In this document: in pieces, positions 39,176 through 48,142 of the stretch | Layout: every line of letters begins with the position of its first letter | Position numbering within the stretch: position 1 is the first letter of the stretch | Assembly (NCBI GenBank): GCA_009827235.1 | Contig: SPMW01000004.1 | Span: 1-64,000, forward strand | Origin: Candidatus Campylobacter infans | GTDB taxonomy: Bacteria; Campylobacterota; Campylobacteria; Campylobacterales; Campylobacteraceae | DNA: 64,000 bases | Direction of reading: 5' to 3' | Notes under the pieces: generated by a model | What the model saw: only the letters and a program-made list of their open reading frames with translations | What the model was told of the DNA's origin: nothing | Databases searched by the model: none | Position numbers and translations under genes: made by a program

Positions 39176-40045
39176 ATGCGTTATATTTTAATTTTTTTAG
39201 CACCGCTTTTATTAAATGCGGCTATGCTTTTGGGCGTTTATAAGGATCAAAATTTAAGTGGCTGGGTAATGAGCGAAAAATACGATGGCGTGCGCGCCAT
39301 TTGGGACGGCAAAAACCTAAAATCGCGCAATAATTTAAAATTTAACCAACCTAGCTTTTGGAGTGCGGATTTTCCGCCGTTTTGGCTCGATGGTGAGCTT
39401 TATACTAAGCGCGGGGATTTTGAGCGCATTAGCTCTATTGTAGCAAGCACTGATGAACGCTGGAAAGAAATTGTATATTTGATTTTTGATGTGCCTAATG
39501 CTAAGGGCGATTTATTCGAGCGTTTGGCGGTTTTACAAGATTACTTAAACAAGCACCAAAACTTAAAAAATCGCATAAAAATAATAGAGCAAATCCCAAT
39601 AAAATCGCGCGCTCACGCATTTAGCTTTTTAGATGAAATTTCAAATGCTGGCGGCGAGGGCGTGGTGCTAAGAAATCCTAAGGCAAATTACGAAAATACA
39701 AGAAGCAAAAATATCTTAAAACTTAAAAAATTTTATGACGCAGAATGCGAAATAACCGCGATAAATGAAGGCAAGGGCAAGCTAAAAGGACGGCTAGGAT
39801 TTGTGCTTTGTAAGGATTTAAAAAGCAAGATTAGTTTTAAAATCGGCTCAGGTTTTAGCGATGATGAGCGCGCACTTTGTGATGATTTTGGCCTAAAAAG
39901 CACAGAACAAAACAAAAGCCAAGCTATAAAAAGCGCGCCCAAATGCCTAAAAATTGGCGATATAATCACTTATAAATATCAAAATTTAACCAAAAACAAA
40001 AAGCCACGCTTTCCTGTTTTTTTAAGAATTCGCAATGAAATTTAA
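39176..40045 (+). CDS. Exported ATP-dependent DNA ligase (LigE-type)
   Basis: A 289-residue minimal ATP-dependent ligase. Motif I EKYDGVRA gives the adenylated Lys35. WLDGELY (motif III), EGVVLRNP (motif IV) and KLKKFYDAECEI (motif V) follow, then an OB fold ending TYKYQNLTKNKKPRFP. The first 16 residues (MRYILIFLAPLLLNAA) are a signal peptide, so the enzyme probably acts in the periplasm, as proposed for LigE proteins of competent Gram-negative bacteria. In C. jejuni the ligase gene follows the cgpA gene; here it has moved elsewhere. It has its own promoter. Confidence 0.93.
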   Translation: MRYILIFLAPLLLNAAMLLGVYKDQNLSGWVMSEKYDGVRAIWDGKNLKSRNNLKFNQPSFWSADFPPFWLDGELYTKRGDFERISSIVASTDERWKEIVYLIFDVPNAKGDLFERLAVLQDYLNKHQNLKNRIKIIEQIPIKSRAHAFSFLDEISNAGGEGVVLRNPKANYENTRSKNILKLKKFYDAECEITAINEGKGKLKGRLGFVLCKDLKSKISFKIGSGFSDDERALCDDFGLKSTEQNKSQAIKSAPKCLKIGDIITYKYQNLTKNKKPRFPVFLRIRNEI

Positions 40046-40053
40046 GGCCAAGT

Positions 40054-41187
40054 TTAAAATTTAGCCTTAAACTGAGCAAGCACCGATTTTAGCGTGCTGA
40101 TTATAAAATTTGCGTCTTCTTGGCTCATTAGTTGATGGCAAGGCAGGCTAAGTTCGCTTTCATAGAAATTTTTTGCGCTTGGGATATTGATTGTGCCGTA
40201 TTTTTGGCGGTAAAAACTAAACTCATAGCTTGGTTTGTAATGAACTTGCGCGCCTATGCCAGCTTTTTGTAATTTTGTAAAAATTTCTGCCTTATGCGCC
40301 CTTAAATGCGGGGCTAATTTAATAGGGTAAAGATGCCTTGAAGATGTAAGATTATTAGGAATTTTAATAAGATCTAAAAGCTCATTAAATGGCTCTTTAC
40401 AAAGCTCGCTATCATAATACAAGGCTATTTGTTCGCGTTTTGCTATGAAGCTATCAAGCTTTTTGAGCTGACTTAGTCCTAGCGCGCAAGCCACATCGCT
40501 TAGGCGGTAATTATATCCTAGCACGCTTATATCGCTATCCCAAAGCTCTTTTTTGCTAATGCCGTGAGAGCGAATTAACCTTGCTTTTTTAGCGATTTGC
40601 TCATCATCTGTAAGCAAGGCTCCGCCTTCAAGCGTGGTAATAGGCTTAATCGCATGAAAACTAAACACGCTTGCATTTGCTTTTTTACCGACTTTTACGC
40701 CTTTATAAGTGCTACCTAGGGCGTGGCTAGCATCATCAAGCACAAGCAAATTGTGTTTTTTTGCAAGACTTAAAATTTCGTCCATATCCACGCTTAGCCC
40801 GCCAAAATCCACAGGGACAATGATTTTTGTGCGCGGGTTAATTAGGGATTGAATGCTTGAAATATCGATATTGCCGCTGTATTCATCAACGCCTGCCCAG
40901 CGCACATCTGCTCCGCACATAATAGCAGCATTTGCTGTGGCCGCAAAGGTGATTGGAGAGGTGATTATTTCATCATTTTGGCTAAGTCCTAGGGCTAGAT
41001 AGCCTGCGTGGAGAGCTGAGGTGGCTGAGTTCATTACCACGGCAAATTTTACGCCGATGTATTCACAAAGTGCGCGCTCAAACTCATCTACTCTTTTTCC
41101 ACAAGTTATAATATCATCTTCTAAGGCGGCGCAAACCGCGCTTATATCATCGTTTTGTATGTTTTGGCGAGAATAGGGGATAAACAT
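40054..41187 (-). CDS. pseC: PseC-type UDP-sugar aminotransferase
   Basis: PLP aminotransferase predicted to form UDP-4-amino-4,6-dideoxy-N-acetyl-beta-L-altrosamine in pseudaminic acid synthesis, used to glycosylate flagellin. The 377-residue DegT/DnrJ/EryC1-family sequence opens IPYSRQNIQNDDISAV and has NSATSALHAGYLALG, SPITFAATANAAIMCGA, LDDASHALGS and the PLP-binding Lys in SFHAIKPITTLEGGAL. Overall it resembles PseC more than PglE. Other pse genes are not in the window. ATG 41187 has an AAGGATT site. Confidence 0.87.
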   Translation of the reverse strand: MFIPYSRQNIQNDDISAVCAALEDDIITCGKRVDEFERALCEYIGVKFAVVMNSATSALHAGYLALGLSQNDEIITSPITFAATANAAIMCGADVRWAGVDEYSGNIDISSIQSLINPRTKIIVPVDFGGLSVDMDEILSLAKKHNLLVLDDASHALGSTYKGVKVGKKANASVFSFHAIKPITTLEGGALLTDDEQIAKKARLIRSHGISKKELWDSDISVLGYNYRLSDVACALGLSQLKKLDSFIAKREQIALYYDSELCKEPFNELLDLIKIPNNLTSSRHLYPIKLAPHLRAHKAEIFTKLQKAGIGAQVHYKPSYEFSFYRQKYGTINIPSAKNFYESELSLPCHQLMSQEDANFIISTLKSVLAQFKAKF

Positions 41188-41202
41188 ATTAATCCTTTTA
41201 AT

Positions 41203-41637
41203 TTATTGTTTTAAAACAAAATCAATGCTAGCGATTATATTTGTGCCATCAAGCACATCAAGGCGGTAAAGCATTTGGCTTTGGGTACAACTTGCTAGCA
41301 TTATTTTTGTTTGGTAGGTTTTATTTGCTTGATGAAGTGGGGATTTTATCACGCCCATATCCATATTTAGCCCATAAATTCGCACGCTTGGCTTAGCTAG
41401 CGTGCCTAAACCACTAAAAGAAAAAAGACTTTCATTCATAGCTTTTAGCGGTTTTGGATCAACGCTTAAAGTGGCGTTGATATCAGTAATTACGCTATTT
41501 AAAGCGCAGGTGTTTAGGTTTATATCACAGCTTATGTTTGCTGGGCTTTTGTTTAGGTTTTGTTCGTTTTTGTATTGCAGGGCTAAATATGCTAGTAAAA
41601 AAAGAAAAGCAGTGGCTACAAAAAAAATTTTTTTCAT
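41203..41637 (-). CDS. Exported FixH/YtkA-like protein
   Basis: A 144-residue protein with an N-terminal signal anchor (FFVATAFLFLLAYLALQY) and a periplasmic domain. The pattern DPKPLKAMNESLFSFSG, GLNMDMG and a following Cys-bearing strand (KIMLASCTQSQMLYRLDV) resembles FixH/YtkA domains, which often have an MxMG and Cys combination linked to copper or oxidase biogenesis; weak resemblance only. A sequon D-I-N54-A-T suits periplasmic N-glycosylation. It precedes pseC by 15 bp on the same strand. The function is unproven. Confidence 0.55.
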   Translation of the reverse strand: MKKIFFVATAFLFLLAYLALQYKNEQNLNKSPANISCDINLNTCALNSVITDINATLSVDPKPLKAMNESLFSFSGLGTLAKPSVRIYGLNMDMGVIKSPLHQANKTYQTKIMLASCTQSQMLYRLDVLDGTNIIASIDFVLKQ

Positions 41638-41710
41638 CTTTTACCTTAAAAATTTATACAAAATAATAGCCAAAAACGCGCCAAATTCCAAAAATATTTA
41701 AAATTTATAG

Positions 41711-41716
41711 TAAAAT
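41711..41716 (+). promoter_or_regulatory. Putative -10 box of trpBA
   Basis: TAAAAT in the context ATAG-TAAAAT-ACGC, 26 bp upstream of the trpB ATG. No leader peptide with tandem Trp codons is visible, so classical attenuation is not supported. Confidence 0.4.
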
Positions 41717-41742
41717 ACGCGCCAAATTTTAAGGATTTGGAT

Positions 41743-42918
41743 ATGAACTCATATTTTGGCTCTTATGGCGGACAATTCGTCCCTGAAACCGTAATGAACG
41801 CGCTTTGCGAGCTTAAAGCTGCTTATAAAAAAATCAGCAAAACAAAGCAATTTCAAAATGAATTAAAAGCTCTTTTAAAAACTTATGTGGGCAGACCAAC
41901 GCCACTTTATCACGCTAAAAGGTTAAGCGAGCATTTTGGGCATAATATTTATTTAAAGCGCGAAGATTTAAACCACACAGGCGCGCATAAAATCAACAAC
42001 GCCCTAGCCCAAGCCCTGCTAGCAAAGCATATGGGCAAAAAAAAGGTTCTAGCAGAAACTGGCGCAGGCCAGCACGGGCTAGCCACAGCCACAGCAGCAG
42101 CTCTTTTAGGGCTTGAATGCGATATTTACATGGGCGCACTTGATGCTAAACGCCAAGCCTTAAATGTGTATAAAATGGAGCTTTTAGGCGCAAGAGTAGT
42201 GCGTATCGAAGATGGATTAAAAACGCTAAAAGAAGCCACCACAGCAGCAATTCAAGCCTGGGTTAATGAAATACAAACGCGCTTTTATATCATCGGCTCA
42301 GCTGTTGGACCACATCCTTATCCGCATATAGTGCGTGATTTTCAAAGCGTAATTGGCAAAGAAACAAAATCTCAGCTAAAAAAATACGGCATAAAGCCTG
42401 ATATTATAATGGCTTGCGTTGGTGGTGGCTCTAATGCAATAGGTATGTTTAATGAATTTTTAAGCGATGAAAAAGTGCGCTTAATTGGCCTAGAAGCAGC
42501 AGGACTTGGCATAGATACGCCTTATCACGCAGCAACTCTTAGCAAGGGTAGCGATGGCATAATTCACGGTATGAAAACTAAGGTCTTACAAGATAAATAT
42601 GGCAGGATTTTGCCAGTTCATAGCATTTCAGCAGGGCTTGATTATCCGGGCGTTGGCCCACAGCACGCGCATTTAAATAAAATAAAACGCGTAGAATACT
42701 ACGCCGTAAGCGATGATGAATGCATAAGCGCACTTAAACTTTGTAGCCAGATTGAGGGCATAATCCCAGCCATTGAAAGCTCGCATGCGCTAGGTTATTT
42801 GCCAAGGCTGTGCGCTGGACTTAAAAAGCGCCAAAATATTATAATAAATTTAAGCGGGCGCGGTGATAAAGATATGGACACGGTTATGAATTATAAAAAG
42901 GGAGAGATTTATGGATAA
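41743..42918 (+). CDS. trpB: Tryptophan synthase beta chain
   Basis: Condenses indole with serine to tryptophan using PLP. About 391 residues. Diagnostic segments: YGGQFVPETVM, RPTPLYHAKRLSEHFG, the PLP Lys in NHTGAHKINNALAQA, ETGAGQHGLATATAAAL (with the catalytic Glu), the phosphate-binding GGGSNAIGMF and LSGRGDKD. I chose ATG 41743, 7 nt after AAGGA, over a TTG two codons earlier. It overlaps trpA by 8 bp. It is a canonical alpha-associated TrpB1 type. Confidence 0.97.
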   Translation: MNSYFGSYGGQFVPETVMNALCELKAAYKKISKTKQFQNELKALLKTYVGRPTPLYHAKRLSEHFGHNIYLKREDLNHTGAHKINNALAQALLAKHMGKKKVLAETGAGQHGLATATAAALLGLECDIYMGALDAKRQALNVYKMELLGARVVRIEDGLKTLKEATTAAIQAWVNEIQTRFYIIGSAVGPHPYPHIVRDFQSVIGKETKSQLKKYGIKPDIIMACVGGGSNAIGMFNEFLSDEKVRLIGLEAAGLGIDTPYHAATLSKGSDGIIHGMKTKVLQDKYGRILPVHSISAGLDYPGVGPQHAHLNKIKRVEYYAVSDDECISALKLCSQIEGIIPAIESSHALGYLPRLCAGLKKRQNIIINLSGRGDKDMDTVMNYKKGEIYG

Positions 42919-43654
42919 GTTTAAAAAAGCTTTTGAAAATAAGGCAAATATCGGCTATATAGTTGCTGGTTATCCAAGCTTGGAGTATTCAAAAAATTTT
43001 ATAAATGCCCTTGATGATAGCGCGCTTGATTTGCTAGAAATTGGCATCCCTTATAGCGATCCCTTAGCTGATGGGCCTGTAATCGCCAAAGCTGCCTTTG
43101 ATGCTTGCCAAAATGGCGTTAGCACCGATAGTGTCTTTGAAATGCTAAAAGAATGTAAAACTAGCAAATGCTTGGTGTTTTTGGTTTATTATAATATGAT
43201 TTTTGCTTATGGCGAGGATGAGTTTTTATTAAAATGCCAAGAATGCGGTATAAGCGGGCTTATAGTGCCAGATTTACCTTATGAAGAAAATAAAAGTCTA
43301 AAAAACAAATGCGATAAAATCGGCATTGCGCTAATTGCGCTAATAAGCGTAACATCAGGCCATCGCGCCAAAAAAATTCTAAAAAACACAAGCGGATTTG
43401 TGTATATGGTATCAGTCCTTGGCGTAACAGGTGGCGAGCAAAGTAGCCAAAATAGCCTAAAAAATCTTTACTCACATATTCGTAAATATAGCGATTTGCC
43501 AATAGCTGTGGGCTTTGGGCTAAAAAACAATGCTGATGTAAAAGCCACAAAATGCTACGCAGACGGAGCCATAATCGGCACGCAAATCGTAAAAGCCAGC
43601 AAAGATAAAAGCGTAAGCGAACTAAATGCTTTTATAAAAGAGCTTTTTGCTTGA
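42911..43654 (+). CDS. trpA: Tryptophan synthase alpha chain
   Basis: Cleaves indole-3-glycerol phosphate to indole, which channels to TrpB. The 247-residue TIM barrel shows GYIVAGYPSLEYS, catalytic Glu in LLEIGIPYSDPLADGPVI, catalytic Asp in LIVPDLPYEE, and phosphate-binding GVTGG and GFGLKN. Slightly short compared with 260-270 in other bacteria. The start lies within the end of trpB and is probably coupled. The unit ends at the hairpin at 43698. No trpE, trpD, trpC or trpF is adjacent. Confidence 0.97.
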   Translation: MDKFKKAFENKANIGYIVAGYPSLEYSKNFINALDDSALDLLEIGIPYSDPLADGPVIAKAAFDACQNGVSTDSVFEMLKECKTSKCLVFLVYYNMIFAYGEDEFLLKCQECGISGLIVPDLPYEENKSLKNKCDKIGIALIALISVTSGHRAKKILKNTSGFVYMVSVLGVTGGEQSSQNSLKNLYSHIRKYSDLPIAVGFGLKNNADVKATKCYADGAIIGTQIVKASKDKSVSELNAFIKELFA

Positions 43655-43697
43655 TGATTTTTGCTTTTATAAAGAATTAAAATTTATTCTTTTTGGT

Positions 43698-43740
43698 TAG
43701 CATTTGCCAAGGTGGCTAGGTAAATGCTAGCTTTTTATTT
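43698..43740 (+). terminator. Intrinsic terminator of trpBA
   Basis: TAGCATTT pairs with AAATGCTA across a short GC-containing loop that can extend the stem (GCC with GGC), followed by CTTTTTATTTT. It lies 44 bp after the trpA stop. Confidence 0.75.
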
Positions 43741-43972
43741 TCCAAAGTAAAAATTATGAAGCGATTTTAAAATACAAAAATTAAATTACAGAGCATAACA
43801 AGCAAAAAATTACAAAGTTTTGTTTTAAAATTTATTTTACATTATGAAATTTTAAAATTTAAAAGATATCTCCAAAAAAGCTAATTTTATAGCAAAATTA
43901 CTTTAAAATTTGCTAGAAATTCCTTCTAAAATAAAATGGGCAATGTTTTGAAAAATTTGATACGCTTTTATC

Positions 43973-44473
43973 GTGCCGTTGCAGTTTAAAAAATGGAGCG
44001 TGCAAAAAAATCTAAATAAAAATTTTAAACTAATTTTTAGCGATATTTTAGAGCCAAATTCTTTTATCTTTAACGGCAAGGATTGTCAAATTCGCTGCTG
44101 CTTTCAAATATGGACTAGGTGCGAAAGCAAAATAAACCTGCGCTTAAAAGAGCCACCACCAACTACGCATAAAGACTTTCAAATGTGGCAATACAACAAC
44201 ACGCCAGAAGCTAGAAAATACTTTGATAAGAAAAAATATCAGTGGGATTTTGCAGTAGTTAGACAAGGTTTTTATGATTATAAATGTATTATTATAAAAG
44301 AAACAGAACTAAATCCAAGGGTGCAATACATATTTTTTAGGGCTTTTGATAGCAAAACAAAAAAGAATTTAAAAAGCCTAGATTTTGAGAGATTATCGCA
44401 TAAAAACACTACAATTCCAGGCTTTGGCAAAGCAGATGTAATAGCAGAATACAAAAGGATGTTTGATGAGTAA
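43973..44473 (+). pseudogene. 5'-truncated DNA adenine methyltransferase remnant
   Basis: The frame carries only the C-terminal half of a SAM-dependent DNA methyltransferase family common on phages and plasmids. Recognisable segments: PLQFKKWSVQKNLNKNFKLI, NSFIFNGKDCQIRCCFQIW, KDFQMWQYNN, WDFAVVRQGFYDYKC and the terminal KNTTIPGFGKADVIAEY. The residues before the GTG at 43973 (AFIV in frame) also match the family, and a stop just upstream cuts the frame. The N-terminal SAM-binding and catalytic (N/D)PPY part is absent, so it should be inactive. It overlaps a further truncated ORF. Family recognition is from memory. Confidence 0.65.
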
Positions 44474-44552
44474 TTTAATAAAGTTTTTTGAAGAAATTCA
44501 CAAAGATAAATCTAAAATCACAGCATCGCCAGATGGCAAGATTTTTGAATAA
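44466..44552 (+). pseudogene. Short truncated ORF after the methyltransferase remnant
   Basis: ATG 44466 overlaps the end of the methyltransferase frame by 8 bp, as in an operon, and encodes MSNLIKFFEEIHKDK plus 13 more residues before TAA. It looks like the start of a longer gene cut short. I cannot name it. The DNA from 44553 to 44947 is AT rich with no supportable gene, consistent with further erosion of the same locus. Confidence 0.35.
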
Positions 44553-44947
44553 AATTTTAAAAATTATCATTTTTAAGCCTAAAATAATTTGAAATACATA
44601 CATCTTATTTTCTAATTTTAATAGATTAATCTTAGCGTTTAAATTAGCAAACTTGCGCTCCAAATCGCTCTTTGCGGTAGATTTTCTACTTTGGCAAGTA
44701 AAAATAAAGCCTAGATTACACTTTGATATTTTATAATTTTATAGGCTATGCTATTTTAACAAGTTTAAAAGCATTGTAATGATGAATTTAATGGCTATTA
44801 TAGTAATTTATCTATATTTTTTACAATTATGCCATAAATTTTAATTGAGTATAAATTTGCCACAGCCTTAAATTTGGTGGCAAATATTATGAATTTTAAA
44901 TTAGATAAAATAAAAATACCTAAGCAAAAGGCTTAAATTTTATTAAT

Positions 44948-45961
44948 TTATAAAATCTCACTGCTTAAAAGATTAAAATTTGCCTGTGATTTTATTTCAT
45001 ATTTTTGAGATTTGTAAATAAATTTTAGTTCATTTGCATGGAGCATTAGTCGCGTTGCGCCGGTTAAATTTATACGCTCTTGTAGGCTTAGTTTGTTATC
45101 GATTAAATCGCCGGTTTGTTCTTTGCTAAGTCCATAAAGCGGCTCGCCTAAAATGCAATGTTTTATGTGAAACAAATGCAATCTAATTTGGTGTTGCCTA
45201 CCAGTAAGTGGCAAACATTCAAGCAAGCTGGCATTACAATTAAGCTCTTTGGCGGATTTAAGCACGCGAATTAGCGTAAGCGCGCGCTTGCCATCATCTG
45301 CTATAACCATCTTTTGCTTTAAAGCAGTAGCATACCCGCCTAATTTCATGGCTTTATCGATAAAATAACCCTTAAAATCTTTAATAAATTCAAACTTTTG
45401 CTTAAACTCACTAAAAATTTCGCTATCAAGACTACTTTTAGTAAATTTGCGTAAATCTCCGCGTTCTACTAAAATATCTGCGCAAAAATCGCCCTTTACA
45501 TAGGCTAAATAGCTTTTAAAAACCGCACGATTTTCAAAAAGTTCTTTTAGTTTTGTTGTAGCTTGGGGTGATTTTGCTACTAGCAAAAGTCCGCTAGTTT
45601 GAGCATCTAAGCGGTGCGCCACGCATGCTTGTTTGCCGTATAAATGCCAAATTTCATCATACATATTATAAGGACTTTTTCGCCCGCTAGGATGGCTTAA
45701 AAGCCCACTAGGCTTATCAAATACAGCAAAATCATCGCATTCAAAAATCGGCTTTAATCCGCGTGACTCACACACATAATCAATCATAAAAAGCTCGCCA
45801 TCTATGATATCATTTTTGGCTAGTAGCGCACCAGAGCCATTTTGCAATCTGCCTTTATCGCATAATCTTTGGGCTTGCTTTATGTTATATCCTAGGTTTT
45901 TTAATGCGACAAAGACCTTTTTTTGTGAAAATTCACCGATTTTTACTAATTTGTATGGCAT
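44948..45961 (-). CDS. RluA-family pseudouridine synthase
   Basis: Predicted to isomerise specific uridines in rRNA or tRNA. The 337-residue protein has an S4-like N-terminal part (QKKVFVALKNLGYNIKQAQRLCDKGRL), then the RluA/RluD catalytic domain with HRLDAQTSGLLLVAK (catalytic Asp in HRLD), FDKPSGLLSHPS and a C-terminal LTGRQHQIRLHL motif. In C. jejuni a related gene (Cj0022c) adjoins purB. Here a methyltransferase gene sits between. The target uridine cannot be told from sequence. A parS-like 16-mer lies within its coding region (45159-45174). Confidence 0.92.
   Translation of the reverse strand: MPYKLVKIGEFSQKKVFVALKNLGYNIKQAQRLCDKGRLQNGSGALLAKNDIIDGELFMIDYVCESRGLKPIFECDDFAVFDKPSGLLSHPSGRKSPYNMYDEIWHLYGKQACVAHRLDAQTSGLLLVAKSPQATTKLKELFENRAVFKSYLAYVKGDFCADILVERGDLRKFTKSSLDSEIFSEFKQKFEFIKDFKGYFIDKAMKLGGYATALKQKMVIADDGKRALTLIRVLKSAKELNCNASLLECLPLTGRQHQIRLHLFHIKHCILGEPLYGLSKEQTGDLIDNKLSLQERINLTGATRLMLHANELKFIYKSQKYEIKSQANFNLLSSEIL
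45159..45174. other. parS-like site 1
   Basis: TGTTTTATGTGAAACA matches the common chromosomal parS consensus TGTTTCACGTGAAACA at 14 of 16 positions, with the right half-site perfect. It lies within the pseudouridine synthase gene, about 26 kb from dnaA. Confidence 0.4.
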
Positions 45962-46044
45962 ATTTTTGCCTTTTGAGTTTAAAATTTTATTTTAGGTAAT
46001 GATTTTGGGAGCAGTGGATTAAAATTTATAAACATTTTACAGCT

Positions 46045-46794
46045 TTATTTGCTAATTATCATCGCGCCTATTTCGCGCGAATGTGTGAGTTTTACCATTT
46101 TGTTAGTATCTGCGTATTTGCTTATGATTTTAGCGCATAGCTTTTCATCTACGCTAGCTAAACTCATTTTGCATTGTATTTTTGTGCGGTTTATGGCATC
46201 ATCTAGGCTTAGCATTTTTGTAAAATTTTGTTTGAAATATTTGTAGGTTATAGGTGATTTGTCAGCGTTTTCTAGCCATTTTAACGCATCTGGCAAGCCT
46301 TTTGGTAAAATCAGATTTGCGCCGTGAGCTTCTAAAACCTCTTGGGTTAGCCCGTCTTGCCTATATCTGCCCCAGCCTACATAGCAAAAATACTCTCTAC
46401 CAAGATTTAGAGCATTTAAAAAGCTTTTTTCATTATTAAGCGCTGGTGTCATAGCACCAAAAACTATATCAAAAGCACCTAAATCTTTATAGCTTTCATC
46501 AAAATCAGCGCATTTTATACTAATATTTTTTAGCCCTAGACTAAGGCAGTCGCTATGTAAATCATCAAGCATATTTTTAGAAATATCCAAGCAAAGCACG
46601 CTATTTGCGCTGTTTGCAAGTTCAAGGGCAAAACGCCCATTACCACAACCTATATCAATTATGCTTTTATTATTAAAATTTACGCCAAATTCTTTAAAAA
46701 AATTTAAAATTTCCAAGGTGTCGCTATTATTTTGCTTGAAGCGTTCAAAAGTTTTTGCCTTTTCGTCCCAAATTTCTCTTTGCTTGTTATTCAT
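46045..46794 (-). CDS. Class I SAM-dependent methyltransferase
   Basis: A 249-residue methyltransferase with the canonical SAM motif I SIIDIGCGNGRFALELA (about 44-60), acidic motif II (VLCLDISKNMLDDL) and a post-motif region (FDIVFGAMTPALNN). The substrate cannot be predicted. It overlaps purB by 8 bp on the same strand and is presumably co-transcribed. The C-terminal part is helical and Lys rich. It is not a DNA methylase: no (N/D)PPY motif. The small-molecule or RNA target is unknown. Confidence 0.82.
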   Translation of the reverse strand: MNNKQREIWDEKAKTFERFKQNNSDTLEILNFFKEFGVNFNNKSIIDIGCGNGRFALELANSANSVLCLDISKNMLDDLHSDCLSLGLKNISIKCADFDESYKDLGAFDIVFGAMTPALNNEKSFLNALNLGREYFCYVGWGRYRQDGLTQEVLEAHGANLILPKGLPDALKWLENADKSPITYKYFKQNFTKMLSLDDAINRTKIQCKMSLASVDEKLCAKIISKYADTNKMVKLTHSREIGAMIISK

Positions 46795-48127
46795 CTACGC
46801 CCTTAAATACACGCTCAAATATAGCATCTACATTTTTGGTGTAATAGCTATAATCAAAACAAGCCTTAATTTCATCATCGCTTAATTTTGCTCGTAAATC
46901 GCTATCGTTTAAGAGATATTGTAAAAATAACGAATTGCCATTTTCATCAAGCGCACTTTTACCCTCGCTTAAATCAGCCCAAACTTTCATAGCGTTTGTT
47001 TGAACGATTTTATAGGCATCTTCGCGGCTAATCCCTCTCTTAGGTAGCTCTAAAAGCACGCGCCCAGAAAATACCAAGCCACCTGTTAAGTTTAGGTTTT
47101 TCATCATATTTTGTGGGTAGATTACTAAATTTTTAATTAAACTTGTAAGGCGAGCTAGCATAAAATCAGCCGTAATAAACGCATCTGGCAAAATAAATCT
47201 CTCCACTGAACTATGGCTAATATCGCGCTCGTGCCAAAGTGCTACATTCTCCATAGCCGGCGTTACATAGCTTCTTAAAACCCGACAAAGCCCAGTGATA
47301 TTTTCGCTTAGCACGGGATTTCTTTTGTGCGGCATAGCACTTGATCCTTTTTGTCCTGGGCTAAAATATTCTTCGGTTTCATAAACTTCTGTGCGTTGAT
47401 AATGTCGCAAGGCTATGGCGATTTTTTCACAGCTACTAGCTAGCATGGCAATAGCGGTTATTACTTGTGCGTAACGATCGCGCTGAATGATTTGGTTGCT
47501 AGCTGGGGCAGGATTTAGTCCTAAATATTCGCATACTAAATTTTCAAGCTCTAATGGAGCGTGCGCAAAATTTCCCATTGCTCCACTAATTTTACCAGTT
47601 GAAATAGTGGATTTTGCGTGCTTTAAAAGCTCTAAGGCGCGGTTTATTTCATCATACCATATCGCAAGCACCAAGCCAAAGGTTATTGGCTCGCCGTGAA
47701 TGCCGTGGCTTCTGCCGACCATAAGTGTGGATTTATGCTCAAATGCGCGCGTTTTTATGGCTTTTTTTAGCTCTTTTACATCGCTTAAAATTAAATCCAT
47801 TGAATCTATGATTTGGAGGGCGTTTGCTGTATCTATACAATCGCTACTTGTCATACCATAATGGATAAATCGGCTTTCATCGCCTAAACTTTTGCTTAGG
47901 CTAGTTAAAAATGCTATCACATCGTGCTTTGTTGTTTTTTCTATTTCATCGATTTGTGCTACATCAAATTTTGCGTTTTTTTGTATTTTTTCGCAATCAT
48001 CATCTGGGATTAAACCTAATTTATTCCAGGCTTTGATAGCAGCTAGTTCGACTTTTAACCAAGCATCGTATTTGGCTTGTTGCGTCCATTTGCTTTTCAT
48101 TTCATCTCGTGCGTATCGTTCTACCAT
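46787..48127 (-). CDS. purB: Adenylosuccinate lyase
   Basis: Acts twice in purine synthesis, cleaving SAICAR and adenylosuccinate to release fumarate. The 446-residue fumarase/aspartase-superfamily protein has HYGMTSSDCIDTANALQ, GRSHGIHGEPITFGL (catalytic His region) and the signature loop GSSAMPHKRNPVLSENI containing the catalytic Ser. The opening MVERYARDEM is typical. It is the first gene of a unit with the methyltransferase. The 160-bp upstream spacer holds a parS-like palindrome and no other gene. Confidence 0.98.
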   Translation of the reverse strand: MVERYARDEMKSKWTQQAKYDAWLKVELAAIKAWNKLGLIPDDDCEKIQKNAKFDVAQIDEIEKTTKHDVIAFLTSLSKSLGDESRFIHYGMTSSDCIDTANALQIIDSMDLILSDVKELKKAIKTRAFEHKSTLMVGRSHGIHGEPITFGLVLAIWYDEINRALELLKHAKSTISTGKISGAMGNFAHAPLELENLVCEYLGLNPAPASNQIIQRDRYAQVITAIAMLASSCEKIAIALRHYQRTEVYETEEYFSPGQKGSSAMPHKRNPVLSENITGLCRVLRSYVTPAMENVALWHERDISHSSVERFILPDAFITADFMLARLTSLIKNLVIYPQNMMKNLNLTGGLVFSGRVLLELPKRGISREDAYKIVQTNAMKVWADLSEGKSALDENGNSLFLQYLLNDSDLRAKLSDDEIKACFDYSYYTKNVDAIFERVFKGVDE

Positions 48128-48142
48128 ATTTACTCCTTGCTG

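Noticed and set aside
41737..41742. TTG start two codons upstream of trpB ATG
   Set aside because: It lies only one base after AAGGA, too close for initiation; ATG 41743 has proper spacing.
44475..44663. Minus-strand 62-residue frame in the methyltransferase scar
   Set aside because: No ribosome binding site, Phe/Lys/Leu composition typical of random AT-rich DNA, and it overlaps decaying sequence.
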